This document shows, piece after piece, positions 26,061 to 33,259 of a stretch of DNA of 64,000 nt. This DNA is from Pedobacter miscanthi (lineage in GTDB: Bacteria > Bacteroidota > Bacteroidia > Sphingobacteriales > Sphingobacteriaceae). The stretch is taken from the NCBI RefSeq assembly GCF_003315595.1, contig NZ_QNQU01000020.1:1-64000 (forward strand), written 5' to 3'. The notes under the pieces were generated by a model. That model was not told the DNA's origin, did no database searches, and saw nothing but the letters and a program-made list of their open reading frames with translations. The stretch's first letter is position 1, and each line of letters starts with the position of its first letter. A program made the position numbers and the translations under genes.

Positions 26061-29027
26061 TTAAAAACCAACATTTAAACCCAAAGTATACGTTCTGGGG
26101 CGAGGGTAAAGATTATAATCGATACCCGAAACCAGTTCAGGGTCTATGCCTTTGTATTTAGAAATAACAAATACGTTCTGGCAGTTTGCCGATATACGCA
26201 TTGATGTATTACCCGTTTTAGATAATTTGCCCACATTGTAAGACAGGCCAAGGTTATCCATTTTTACGAACGATGCATTTTTGATAAAATAATCGCTTAA
26301 ATATTGGTTACCTGAACCGCCCGAGAAATTGGTTACATATAAATCAGTGGTAGAGTTATTTAAAATACCCTGCGTACTTAATACATTGTTTCTGATACCA
26401 AAGTTTGAAGAAATGTTATCGTAAATGTAGTTACCGATATTTGCCCTTAAAACCGTACTTGCAGTCCATTTTTTATAGGTGAATGAGGTATTGAAGCCTA
26501 AAATAACCACCGGATCAGGTGATTTGTAGAAATACTGATCTGCGGCATTCACTGCTCCATCGCCGTTTAAATCCTGATAAACACCCTCTAATGGTTTTCC
26601 ATCGGCATTGTAAACCTGTTTATATACATAGAATGAGCCAGGCAGTTCGTTAACAGCATTATACTTTAAGTGGATACCAGTACCACCGGTAATGTCGCCT
26701 GCATCGATTTTAAAACCAGAGTTAGGATTTAACGTTAGGTTGGTCACCTTTCTTTTGTTGTAAGCTGCGTTTACACCCAGTTCCCAGCTTGTGTTAGCGG
26801 TTTTAATGGCCACATAATTTAAGCTTACCTCTGCACCCCTTACATCCATATTACCAACGTTAGTGGTTAATACATTGGTAAAGTTTGTACCTACCGGGAT
26901 AGTTACCGTGCTTAATAAATCTTTGGTTTTTTTGTAGTAAACATCAATACTACCGTATAATTTTCCTTTTAAGAAACCGTAATCCAAACCAGCATTATAA
27001 GTGGTGGTAGTTTCCCATTTCAGGTCGGGATCGTAACCTGCAGGACTGTAATAGTTGTAAAAATTATTACCGATCTGGTATTGACCGTTATTGCTGTTGG
27101 CATAGTATTTTGATAAGTAATCGTAGTTACCGATACCATCTTTATTACCGGTTTCGCCATAACTTAAACGCAATTTCAGATCAGATAGGGTTTCGCTGTT
27201 CTTTAAGAAATTCTCTCCGATAATTCTCCAGGTAAAACCAACTGAAGGGAAATAACCCCAGCGGTTATTCTCTGCGAATTTAGAAGAAGCATCAGCACGC
27301 ATGGTACCCGATAAGATATACTTTTCGTTTAAAGTATAGTTAAAACGGCCATAATAAGAAAGTAACTTATTCTGGTCTACCGAGAAAGGAAAAACCGGAG
27401 TAGTTAACAATTCGCCAGTACCTTTGTAGGTAGCAAAGTTGTAGCTGGTAACCGCATCATCGTAATAACCATAACCAGCTGTTACATCAAATTTACTTTT
27501 GATACTCTCCACCGTTTTGGCATAACTTAAATAAGCTTCAGAGAATTTGTTCATTTCTGTATTTAACCTGTTCGAGTACGATCCGCTTGTTGAAGCACTC
27601 TGGGCTGCATACGTAGGCACAATGGTACGTCCGTATCCTTTCGAATAATCGTAACCAACATTTACCACAGCGTGTAACTCGGGCAGAAAATGGAAAGAAT
27701 AATCCAGTTTTAAATTACCGAAACTTCTTGCTGCATTACCGCGGTTATCCTGCTGCCTGATTAAGGCAACCGGGTTACGTGGCGCATTAGGATTTGGTAG
27801 GCCATTTGAGTTTAACCATTCGGAATAACCACCATAATTATTATTGGCATATACCGGTTGGGTTGGATCGAACTGAATGGCTGCACCAATAGCTCCATCA
27901 TTAGGATATTGCGATTCGCTTAATGAACCTTTTACGTTCAATTCTAATTTTAGGTGGTCAGAAAATAATTTTGGCGAAAGTGATAAAGCCCCTGTAGCCC
28001 TTTTCAGTTTACTGGTAATTACCACACCATCCTGATCTAAATAACCACCAGAAACACGGTAAGGCACCCCTTTAAACGAACCGGAGATGCTTAAGTTATT
28101 ATCTGTAGAAAATGCCGTTTGGTAAATTTCATCCTGCCAATCGGTACTTGCAGTACCCAATAAAGCCTTTTGGGCTGAAGTACCATTTGCATTAACAAAA
28201 GCACGCACCTGATCGCCCGAAAGTACATCTACTTTTTTAGCAACCGTAGCAATTGAATTATTGGTACTGAAATTGATTACCGGCTCGCCAGATGCACCTT
28301 TTTTGGTAGTAATTAAAATTACTCCATTTGATGCACGTGATCCATAAATGGCGGTGGCATTCGCATCTTTTAAAACGGTAAAAGTTTCGATATCGTTAGG
28401 GTTGATTAGTGAAAGCGGACTTGGCGCATTACCAATGCTGTTACCACTAAATGGCACACCATCTACCACAATTAACGGATCGTTACTGGCATTAAGCGAA
28501 GCACCACCACGGATACGGATAGTACTACCACCACCCGGAGCGCCACCACCCGAAACGATATTAACACCGGCAACTTTACCCTGTATTAACTGCTCCGGGG
28601 TAGTAATGGTTCCTTTCTGAAAATCTTTTGAATTAACAGTGGTAATAGATCCGGTAAGGTTTTTCTTTTCTGCCGTACCATAACCAATTACAACTACCTC
28701 GTTCAGCTTTTGTGCATCAGGCACCAGCTGAAAATTTACAGTTGCGTTTGCTGAAACACTAACTGATTTATCAAGGGTTTGGTAGCCGATAAAACTTGCA
28801 GATAAGGTAACCGAACCGTCAGCTAAACCTGCGAGTTTAAAATTACCGTTGCCATCTGTTGATGTACTTCTGGTTGTACCTTTTACAATAACAGAAGCAC
28901 CGGGTAATGGCAAACCGGTTTCGTCAAGCACCTTACCAGATACCGATCCGGTTTGTGCTTTTACCATTAATGCTGAAAAAACCAACAGCACCAAAAGCCC
29001 CTGTTTTAACAGGTAAAATACTCTCAT
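26061..29027 (-). CDS. SusC/RagA TonB-dependent transporter of the starch/maltose locus
   Basis: This 988-residue outer-membrane protein has a signal peptide (to about residue 24), a carboxypeptidase-regulatory-like domain (about 28-105), a plug beginning VVVIGYGTAEKKNLTGS and a 22-strand-type beta-barrel with a C-terminal hydrophobic strand (LGLNVGF). There is no STN domain, so it is not coupled to FecR; control is by the LacI regulator upstream. It should take up malto-oligosaccharides with SusD. The 434-bp leader region upstream carries two identical operator-like palindromes. Confidence 0.95.
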   Translation of the reverse strand: MRVFYLLKQGLLVLLVFSALMVKAQTGSVSGKVLDETGLPLPGASVIVKGTTRSTSTDGNGNFKLAGLADGSVTLSASFIGYQTLDKSVSVSANATVNFQLVPDAQKLNEVVVIGYGTAEKKNLTGSITTVNSKDFQKGTITTPEQLIQGKVAGVNIVSGGGAPGGGSTIRIRGGASLNASNDPLIVVDGVPFSGNSIGNAPSPLSLINPNDIETFTVLKDANATAIYGSRASNGVILITTKKGASGEPVINFSTNNSIATVAKKVDVLSGDQVRAFVNANGTSAQKALLGTASTDWQDEIYQTAFSTDNNLSISGSFKGVPYRVSGGYLDQDGVVITSKLKRATGALSLSPKLFSDHLKLELNVKGSLSESQYPNDGAIGAAIQFDPTQPVYANNNYGGYSEWLNSNGLPNPNAPRNPVALIRQQDNRGNAARSFGNLKLDYSFHFLPELHAVVNVGYDYSKGYGRTIVPTYAAQSASTSGSYSNRLNTEMNKFSEAYLSYAKTVESIKSKFDVTAGYGYYDDAVTSYNFATYKGTGELLTTPVFPFSVDQNKLLSYYGRFNYTLNEKYILSGTMRADASSKFAENNRWGYFPSVGFTWRIIGENFLKNSETLSDLKLRLSYGETGNKDGIGNYDYLSKYYANSNNGQYQIGNNFYNYYSPAGYDPDLKWETTTTYNAGLDYGFLKGKLYGSIDVYYKKTKDLLSTVTIPVGTNFTNVLTTNVGNMDVRGAEVSLNYVAIKTANTSWELGVNAAYNKRKVTNLTLNPNSGFKIDAGDITGGTGIHLKYNAVNELPGSFYVYKQVYNADGKPLEGVYQDLNGDGAVNAADQYFYKSPDPVVILGFNTSFTYKKWTASTVLRANIGNYIYDNISSNFGIRNNVLSTQGILNNSTTDLYVTNFSGGSGNQYLSDYFIKNASFVKMDNLGLSYNVGKLSKTGNTSMRISANCQNVFVISKYKGIDPELVSGIDYNLYPRPRTYTLGLNVGF

Positions 29028-29271
29028 ATTTGAAGCTCGTTTAAGTATAAAAATTTGGTTAAATATTATAGTGATTTACACATAGGCCTAATTTACAGCT
29101 GTTAATGATATTTCAAAATTTATTTAAAAAATATATTTCAGGAGAAAATTTGCTGTTAAAAATTAGCCAGAATACTGCGTTTTAGACGAATCTAAAAAAT
29201 CACATTAAATAATTGTTAATTTTATAATTATTTCATTATCAATAATATACAAATGTTAAATTTCAATTTAA

Positions 29272-29288
29272 AGTGTAATTATTACACT
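29272..29288. promoter_or_regulatory. Odd-length palindrome near the LacI operators
   Basis: AGTGTAAT-T-ATTACACT is a perfect 8-1-8 inverted repeat located between the operator pair and susC. It may be a second regulator site or part of the promoter. Confidence 0.4.
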
Positions 29289-29305
29289 AAGCCTTTTTTG
29301 GGGTA

Positions 29306-29329
29306 TTTTTCGGGAACGTTCCCGAAAAA
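29306..29329. promoter_or_regulatory. LacI-family operator 1
   Basis: A perfect 24-bp palindrome with core CGGGAACGTTCCCG (29311-29324) flanked by T5/A5. The central CG and symmetric form are typical of LacI-family sites. It lies next to a LacI-family gene and is repeated 44 bp away. Confidence 0.75.
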
Positions 29330-29351
29330 AATAGATCAAAATTCCGTCACA

Positions 29352-29371
29352 TTTCGGGAACGTTCCCGAAA
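29352..29371. promoter_or_regulatory. LacI-family operator 2
   Basis: A perfect 20-bp palindrome with the same 14-bp core (29355-29368). Centre-to-centre distance to operator 1 is 44 bp, about four helix turns, so two dimers would sit on the same face of the DNA. Confidence 0.75.
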
Positions 29372-29461
29372 ATCAGTCAAAATTCTGCGTATTTTACACT
29401 AAGTGATGAAATTTTTTGAAAAATTCTGTCTGAAAATGCAGCCGGTTTTTGAGCTGTTTTT

Positions 29462-30475
29462 CTAGCTTTTCAGGGTCGAATTCCGCTTGATAATTGCCGA
29501 CGTTAAAACCACTTCATTTGGCTGGTTTTTATCCGCTTTATCATCCAGTATCGTGAACAATAATTTGGCTGCCTGCTCTCCTATTTCGGTTGCGGGCTGG
29601 GTAATGGTGGTGAGTGAAGGATTTAATAAAGGGGCAATTTCCAAACTGGAGAAACTGATTACTTTTAAATCTTTAGGAATATTGATATTGAGGTCGTAAC
29701 AGGCATAATAGGTGGCAAAAGCCAAACGCTCTACCGAAGTAAAAATGCCATCGGGTTTTAAGTGTGTTAGTGCATCTTTAATAATGATGCTGTTTTCTTC
29801 GTAGCTGTTGCTGCAATCAACAATCAGGTTTTCTTCAAAAGGCAGGTTATGTTTTGCCAATGCATCAATATAGCCCTGCATACGGGTTTTACCGATAGAA
29901 AGGCTTTTGTTTACCACTAAATAGGCAATTCGTTTACAGCCTTGTTCTATTAAATGTTCTGTGGCCAGAAAACTGCTGTTGTAATCGTTTGTAATTACCC
30001 GGGGGGTTTTAATGTCTTCGTAAATCCTGTCGAAAAATACCAGTGGCAATCTTTTCGAACCGAATTTATTGAGGTAATTATGATCGTTGGCTTCGCCCGA
30101 AACCGACATTACAATGCCATCGGCCCTGCCATTGTGCAGGTGACGGATAAAGGTTACTTCTTTTTGATAGTCATCGTCGGTTACGTAAATGAGGATGTGA
30201 TAACCGTTCTCTCTGGCTACGCGCTCAATACCGTGGATGGCCTGCGAAAAATAATTATTGGCCAGCTCAGGCACAATAACCGCTATGGTTTTACTTTTCT
30301 GCTCTCTTAAATTACTGGCGTAATGGTTGGGCTGGTAGTTTAATTCTTTCGCTTTGGCCAGTATGCGTGCCTTGGTAGCACCATTAATATCACTATTATC
30401 CCTAAAGGCACGCGAAATTGTTGAAGTAGATAGATTTAAAGCTTCTGCTAACTTCTTTATATTGATACTATCCAT
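29462..30475 (-). CDS. LacI-family transcriptional regulator of the starch/maltose locus
   Basis: This 337-residue regulator has an N-terminal helix-turn-helix (about 3-50, IKKLAEALNLSTSTISRAF) and a periplasmic-binding-protein-like sugar-sensing domain (about 60-335). It lies directly upstream of susC on the same strand, with two palindromic sites between them, so it is the likely local regulator, responding to maltose or a related sugar inside the cell. LacI regulators of Bacteroidota maltose loci may act as repressors or activators; the sequence does not tell which. Confidence 0.93.
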   Translation of the reverse strand: MDSINIKKLAEALNLSTSTISRAFRDNSDINGATKARILAKAKELNYQPNHYASNLREQKSKTIAVIVPELANNYFSQAIHGIERVARENGYHILIYVTDDDYQKEVTFIRHLHNGRADGIVMSVSGEANDHNYLNKFGSKRLPLVFFDRIYEDIKTPRVITNDYNSSFLATEHLIEQGCKRIAYLVVNKSLSIGKTRMQGYIDALAKHNLPFEENLIVDCSNSYEENSIIIKDALTHLKPDGIFTSVERLAFATYYACYDLNINIPKDLKVISFSSLEIAPLLNPSLTTITQPATEIGEQAAKLLFTILDDKADKNQPNEVVLTSAIIKRNSTLKS

Positions 30476-30758
30476 TTTTGGCTATTAAACCTAATTCGAT
30501 CTGAATTAACGCTGTAAATATAAAGTATAAATGTACGAATTTGCGCAATGCTGGATAAATTATACCATTTCAACACAATGAGACTAAACAGCTCAGTTTA
30601 AAATATTGACATATATCAATATTTGATGGAAAATTCTTTTAATAATTATTCGTTTTTTTTAAAACAAAAAGCATCTTTACGGCATTAATCATTATGCGCT
30701 GTTGATCATTTTCTCATCCACATAAGCAAACTGAACTGAATGGAAATAAATTTACAAA

Positions 30759-31118
30759 ATGGGAAATAAAAAAATACTCATTGCAGATGATGACGAGGGC
30801 ATTGTTGACGCTGTAACGATGATTTTGGAGGTGATGGGCTACGATGTTGACTACACTTATGATGGAGGAGCAGTTATTGAAGCGGTTAAAAACAGGCCAG
30901 ATTTGATTTTGCTCGATATCTGGATGAGCGGCTACGATGGCAGGGATATCTGTAAACAGTTAAAAAACGACCCGGAATTTAAGGAAATCCCCATTTTAAT
31001 GATTTCTGCAAGCCGCGATATCAGGCAATCGGCGCTGGATGCAGGAGCTAACGATTTTATGGAAAAACCATTCGAAATGGATTCGCTGCTGGAAAAGGTA
31101 GAATTTTTGTTGAATTAA
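30759..31118 (+). CDS. Single-domain response regulator (receiver only)
   Basis: This 119-residue CheY-like protein is a complete receiver domain with nothing else: acidic pocket Asp10-Asp11-Asp12, phospho-acceptor Asp53 in LLDIWMSG, the conserved Ser83 in MISAS and Lys103 in MEKPF. It should be phosphorylated by a histidine kinase encoded elsewhere and act by protein contact or as a relay, since it has no output domain. No kinase is near. The 283 bp upstream hold no gene. Confidence 0.92.
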   Translation: MGNKKILIADDDEGIVDAVTMILEVMGYDVDYTYDGGAVIEAVKNRPDLILLDIWMSGYDGRDICKQLKNDPEFKEIPILMISASRDIRQSALDAGANDFMEKPFEMDSLLEKVEFLLN

Positions 31119-31187
31119 AGGCGTGAGGTTTAGGGTGTAAAGCTCTCGAGAACGATCACTTATTGGTAGTTGAGTTCCACACCACAC

Positions 31188-31273
31188 CGTCATTTCGAGC
31201 GTAGCGCAACGTAGCCGAGAAATCTACCTCGAGATAGATCACTCCATTTCGCTTCGCTTCAGTCGAGATGACG
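31188..31273. repeat. Inverted-repeat element (CGTCATTTCGA type)
   Basis: An 86-bp element with ends CGTCATTTCGA and TCGAGATGACG, and an inner ATCTACCTCGAGATAGAT palindrome-like part. It is related to the elements at 32876-32950 and 32965-33040. It lies between the receiver gene and the next gene. Confidence 0.7.
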
Positions 31274-31294
31274 ACCCATTATTAGTCAAAAATT

Positions 31295-31651
31295 CTACTG
31301 CTCAATCTCCCTAAAATAAATCCTTTCAGGCAGCTGTTTAAAAACGAATTCGGTTACGTTACAAAGCCAGAGTTTATGGTCTTTAAATTCGCCCCTAAAG
31401 TTTTCTAACAGGTAATCTCCACCTCCACCCAGGTTTTCTTCGCGGATATAAACCAGGCTCAAAATTTCAGCATTTTCAATCCGTTCATTTGCCATCAGCA
31501 ATTTGCACTCATTTCTATCTGCAGCAATCCAGTTCAGTAAATCATCTGCCCCTTCTACCATTTGTAAATCTTCAATAGCTCCGCCCCATTCGGGTATATC
31601 GGCGTACCATTCGTGTTTGGCATTCTTATAAAAGCGGATTACTCTTTCCAT
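31295..31651 (-). CDS. Small uncharacterised protein
   Basis: This 118-residue soluble protein has no signal peptide or membrane segment. It starts MERVIRFYKNAKHEWYADIP and holds the motifs WGGAIEDLQMVEGADDLL and GGGGDYLLENF. It resembles a family of small Bacteroidota proteins of unknown function (possibly DUF6717; not checked). Function cannot be assigned. It is divergent from the DNA polymerase IV gene, 66 bp away. Confidence 0.7.
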   Translation of the reverse strand: MERVIRFYKNAKHEWYADIPEWGGAIEDLQMVEGADDLLNWIAADRNECKLLMANERIENAEILSLVYIREENLGGGGDYLLENFRGEFKDHKLWLCNVTEFVFKQLPERIYFREIEQ

Positions 31652-31717
31652 ATTTTGTAAAGAAAAATAATCTATTTCAATAATGCTAAAAAAAATAGCG
31701 AAATTTAGCTATTTCCA

Positions 31718-32818
31718 ATGTCTGAAGAAACCACCATAGCTTTAAGAAAGATCATCCACATCGATATGGATGCTTTTTATGCGTCGGTAGAGCAACGCGA
31801 TTTTCCTGAATACCGCGGAAAACCGCTTGTAGTTGGAGGAAAGCCCGATAGTCGCGGGGTAGTATCTACTGCCAGTTACGAAGCAAGGCAGTATGGCATC
31901 CGTTCGGCAATGCCATCAAGTAAAGCCTATCAGCTTTGTCCGACAGCTATTTTTGTATATCCCCGCTTTGATGCTTATACTGCTGCTTCAAGGGCCATCA
32001 GGGAGATTTTTAGCCGTTACACTGATATTATCGAACCTTTATCGCTCGATGAGGCTTACCTTGATGTTACGGAAGATAAATTGGGCATTGGCTCGGCCAT
32101 TGATATTGCACAATCGATTAAGGATGCGATTAAGAACGAATTAAATTTAACCGCTTCGGCAGGGGTATCGACCAATAAGTTTGTAGCTAAGGTAGCTTCT
32201 GACATGAATAAACCCGATGGTTTAACATTTATTGGCCCGTCGAAGATTAAGGCCTTTATGGAAAAACTCCCGGTAGAGAAGTTTTTTGGCGTGGGCAAAG
32301 TTACAGCAGCCAAAATGAAGGCCATGCAGATTAACACCGGAGCTGATCTGAAAAAGCTAACAGAGGCACAGCTTGTTGCCCAGTTCGGTAAATCGGGAAT
32401 ATTTTATTATAAGATTGTTCGCGGAATTGACGACCGGCCGGTAAGGGCCAACCGCGAAGCCAAATCGGTGGGTGCAGAAGATACTTTGGCTGAAGACACT
32501 AACGAAGATTCGGTAATGCACGACCTGTTAAAACAGATTAGTGAGATTGTGGCCAACCGGTTAGAAAAACACCAGCTACTCGGAAAAACGGTTACTTTAA
32601 AAATAAAATTTGCTGATTTTAAAATTATTACCCGCAGCAGATCTTTTGCTACACCAATTAATAAAGCGGAAGTAATTTATGCAGAAGCAATGAAATTACT
32701 GGAAGAAGCCGGCATTGGGTTGAACAAAGTAAGGCTTTTGGGGATCACCTTATCACGGTTTTATGATGATGTTGAAATTGAAAAAACGGAAAACAACCAA
32801 CTGGAGTTTGAGTTTTAA
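31718..32818 (+). CDS. dinB: DNA polymerase IV (Y family)
   Basis: This 366-residue translesion polymerase carries the Y-family motifs: HIDMDAFYASVE (Asp16 and Asp18) and SLDEAYLDV (Asp111, Glu112), which bind the catalytic metals, and a steric-gate region with Phe20/Tyr21. Thumb helix-hairpin-helix parts lie near 180-230, and the little-finger domain fills about 240-350. The last residues QLEFEF match a sliding-clamp binding peptide. It copies past damaged bases at low fidelity. The start MSEETTIALRK gives a normal length. Confidence 0.96.
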   Translation: MSEETTIALRKIIHIDMDAFYASVEQRDFPEYRGKPLVVGGKPDSRGVVSTASYEARQYGIRSAMPSSKAYQLCPTAIFVYPRFDAYTAASRAIREIFSRYTDIIEPLSLDEAYLDVTEDKLGIGSAIDIAQSIKDAIKNELNLTASAGVSTNKFVAKVASDMNKPDGLTFIGPSKIKAFMEKLPVEKFFGVGKVTAAKMKAMQINTGADLKKLTEAQLVAQFGKSGIFYYKIVRGIDDRPVRANREAKSVGAEDTLAEDTNEDSVMHDLLKQISEIVANRLEKHQLLGKTVTLKIKFADFKIITRSRSFATPINKAEVIYAEAMKLLEEAGIGLNKVRLLGITLSRFYDDVEIEKTENNQLEFEF

Positions 32819-32875
32819 AATTGCTGGTGCGTGGGGACATGCACGATGGCCACATACCATGGCTATAAATAATGT

Positions 32876-33040
32876 CGTCATTTCGACTGAAGTGCAGCGA
32901 AATGGAGAGATCTATCTCGAGGTAGATTTAGCTTCGCTACCATTGACAGATTCTGAATAAAAACCGTCATCTCGACTGTAACGCAGTGGAATGGAGAGAT
33001 CTACCTCGAGACAGATTTCTTCGCTGCGGTCGAAATGACG
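32876..33040. repeat. Two tandem CGTCATTTCGA-type elements
   Basis: Copy A starts at 32876 and fades near 32950, lacking the far inverted end. Copy B (32965-33040) is complete, with ends CGTCATCTCGA and TCGAAATGACG. Both share the GGAGAGATCTA(T/C)CTCGAG middle. The element at 31188-31273 is a third relative in the other arrangement. Confidence 0.75.
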
Positions 33041-33202
33041 GTAATTGATAAAAAACACCCCGTCTTGCGGGCACCCTCCGAAAAGGATCGGAGCAGGCAC
33101 TCTAAAAGAGGGGAATAAAGCTCCTGTATTTTTTTTAACCATGTAAGACATATAAGGAACATATAAGCTGGAATTATGTAATCAGGACACATACCACGAC
33201 AT

Positions 33203-33233
33203 AAAAAAGGCCCTGCATAAATACAGGACCTTT
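33203..33233 (-). terminator. Intrinsic terminator of the DUF4965 gene
   Basis: AAAGGTCCTG pairs with CAGGGCCTTT (33206-33215 with 33224-33233, one G-U) around an 8-nt loop, followed by TTT-rich sequence on the minus strand, 26 bp after the stop codon. Confidence 0.75.
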
Positions 33234-33259
33234 GATTGTTAATTTAAAGGGGTAAGTTC

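Larger units (their letters stand above)
29028..29461. promoter_or_regulatory. Control region between lacI-type gene and susC
   Basis: These 434 AT-rich bases contain two palindromes of the same sequence core (29306-29329 and 29352-29371), a 17-bp palindrome (29272-29288) and a 10-bp direct repeat TTACACTAAG (29282-29291 and 29394-29403). The susC promoter must lie here; no clean TAnnTTTG match was found on the minus strand. Confidence 0.7.
32819..33259. other. Intergenic region with repeats between dinB and the DUF4965 gene
   Basis: No gene was seen in these 441 bases. They contain two tandem inverted-repeat elements (32876-33040), a GC-richer stretch resembling a further intergenic repeat (about 33050-33120), and the terminator of the next minus-strand gene (33203-33233). 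Confidence 0.65.

Noticed and set aside
29028..29461. Bacteroidota TAnnTTTG promoter for susC
   Set aside because: The closest matches (such as AACATTTG on the minus strand) miss a base and lack a -33 TTTG at the right distance.
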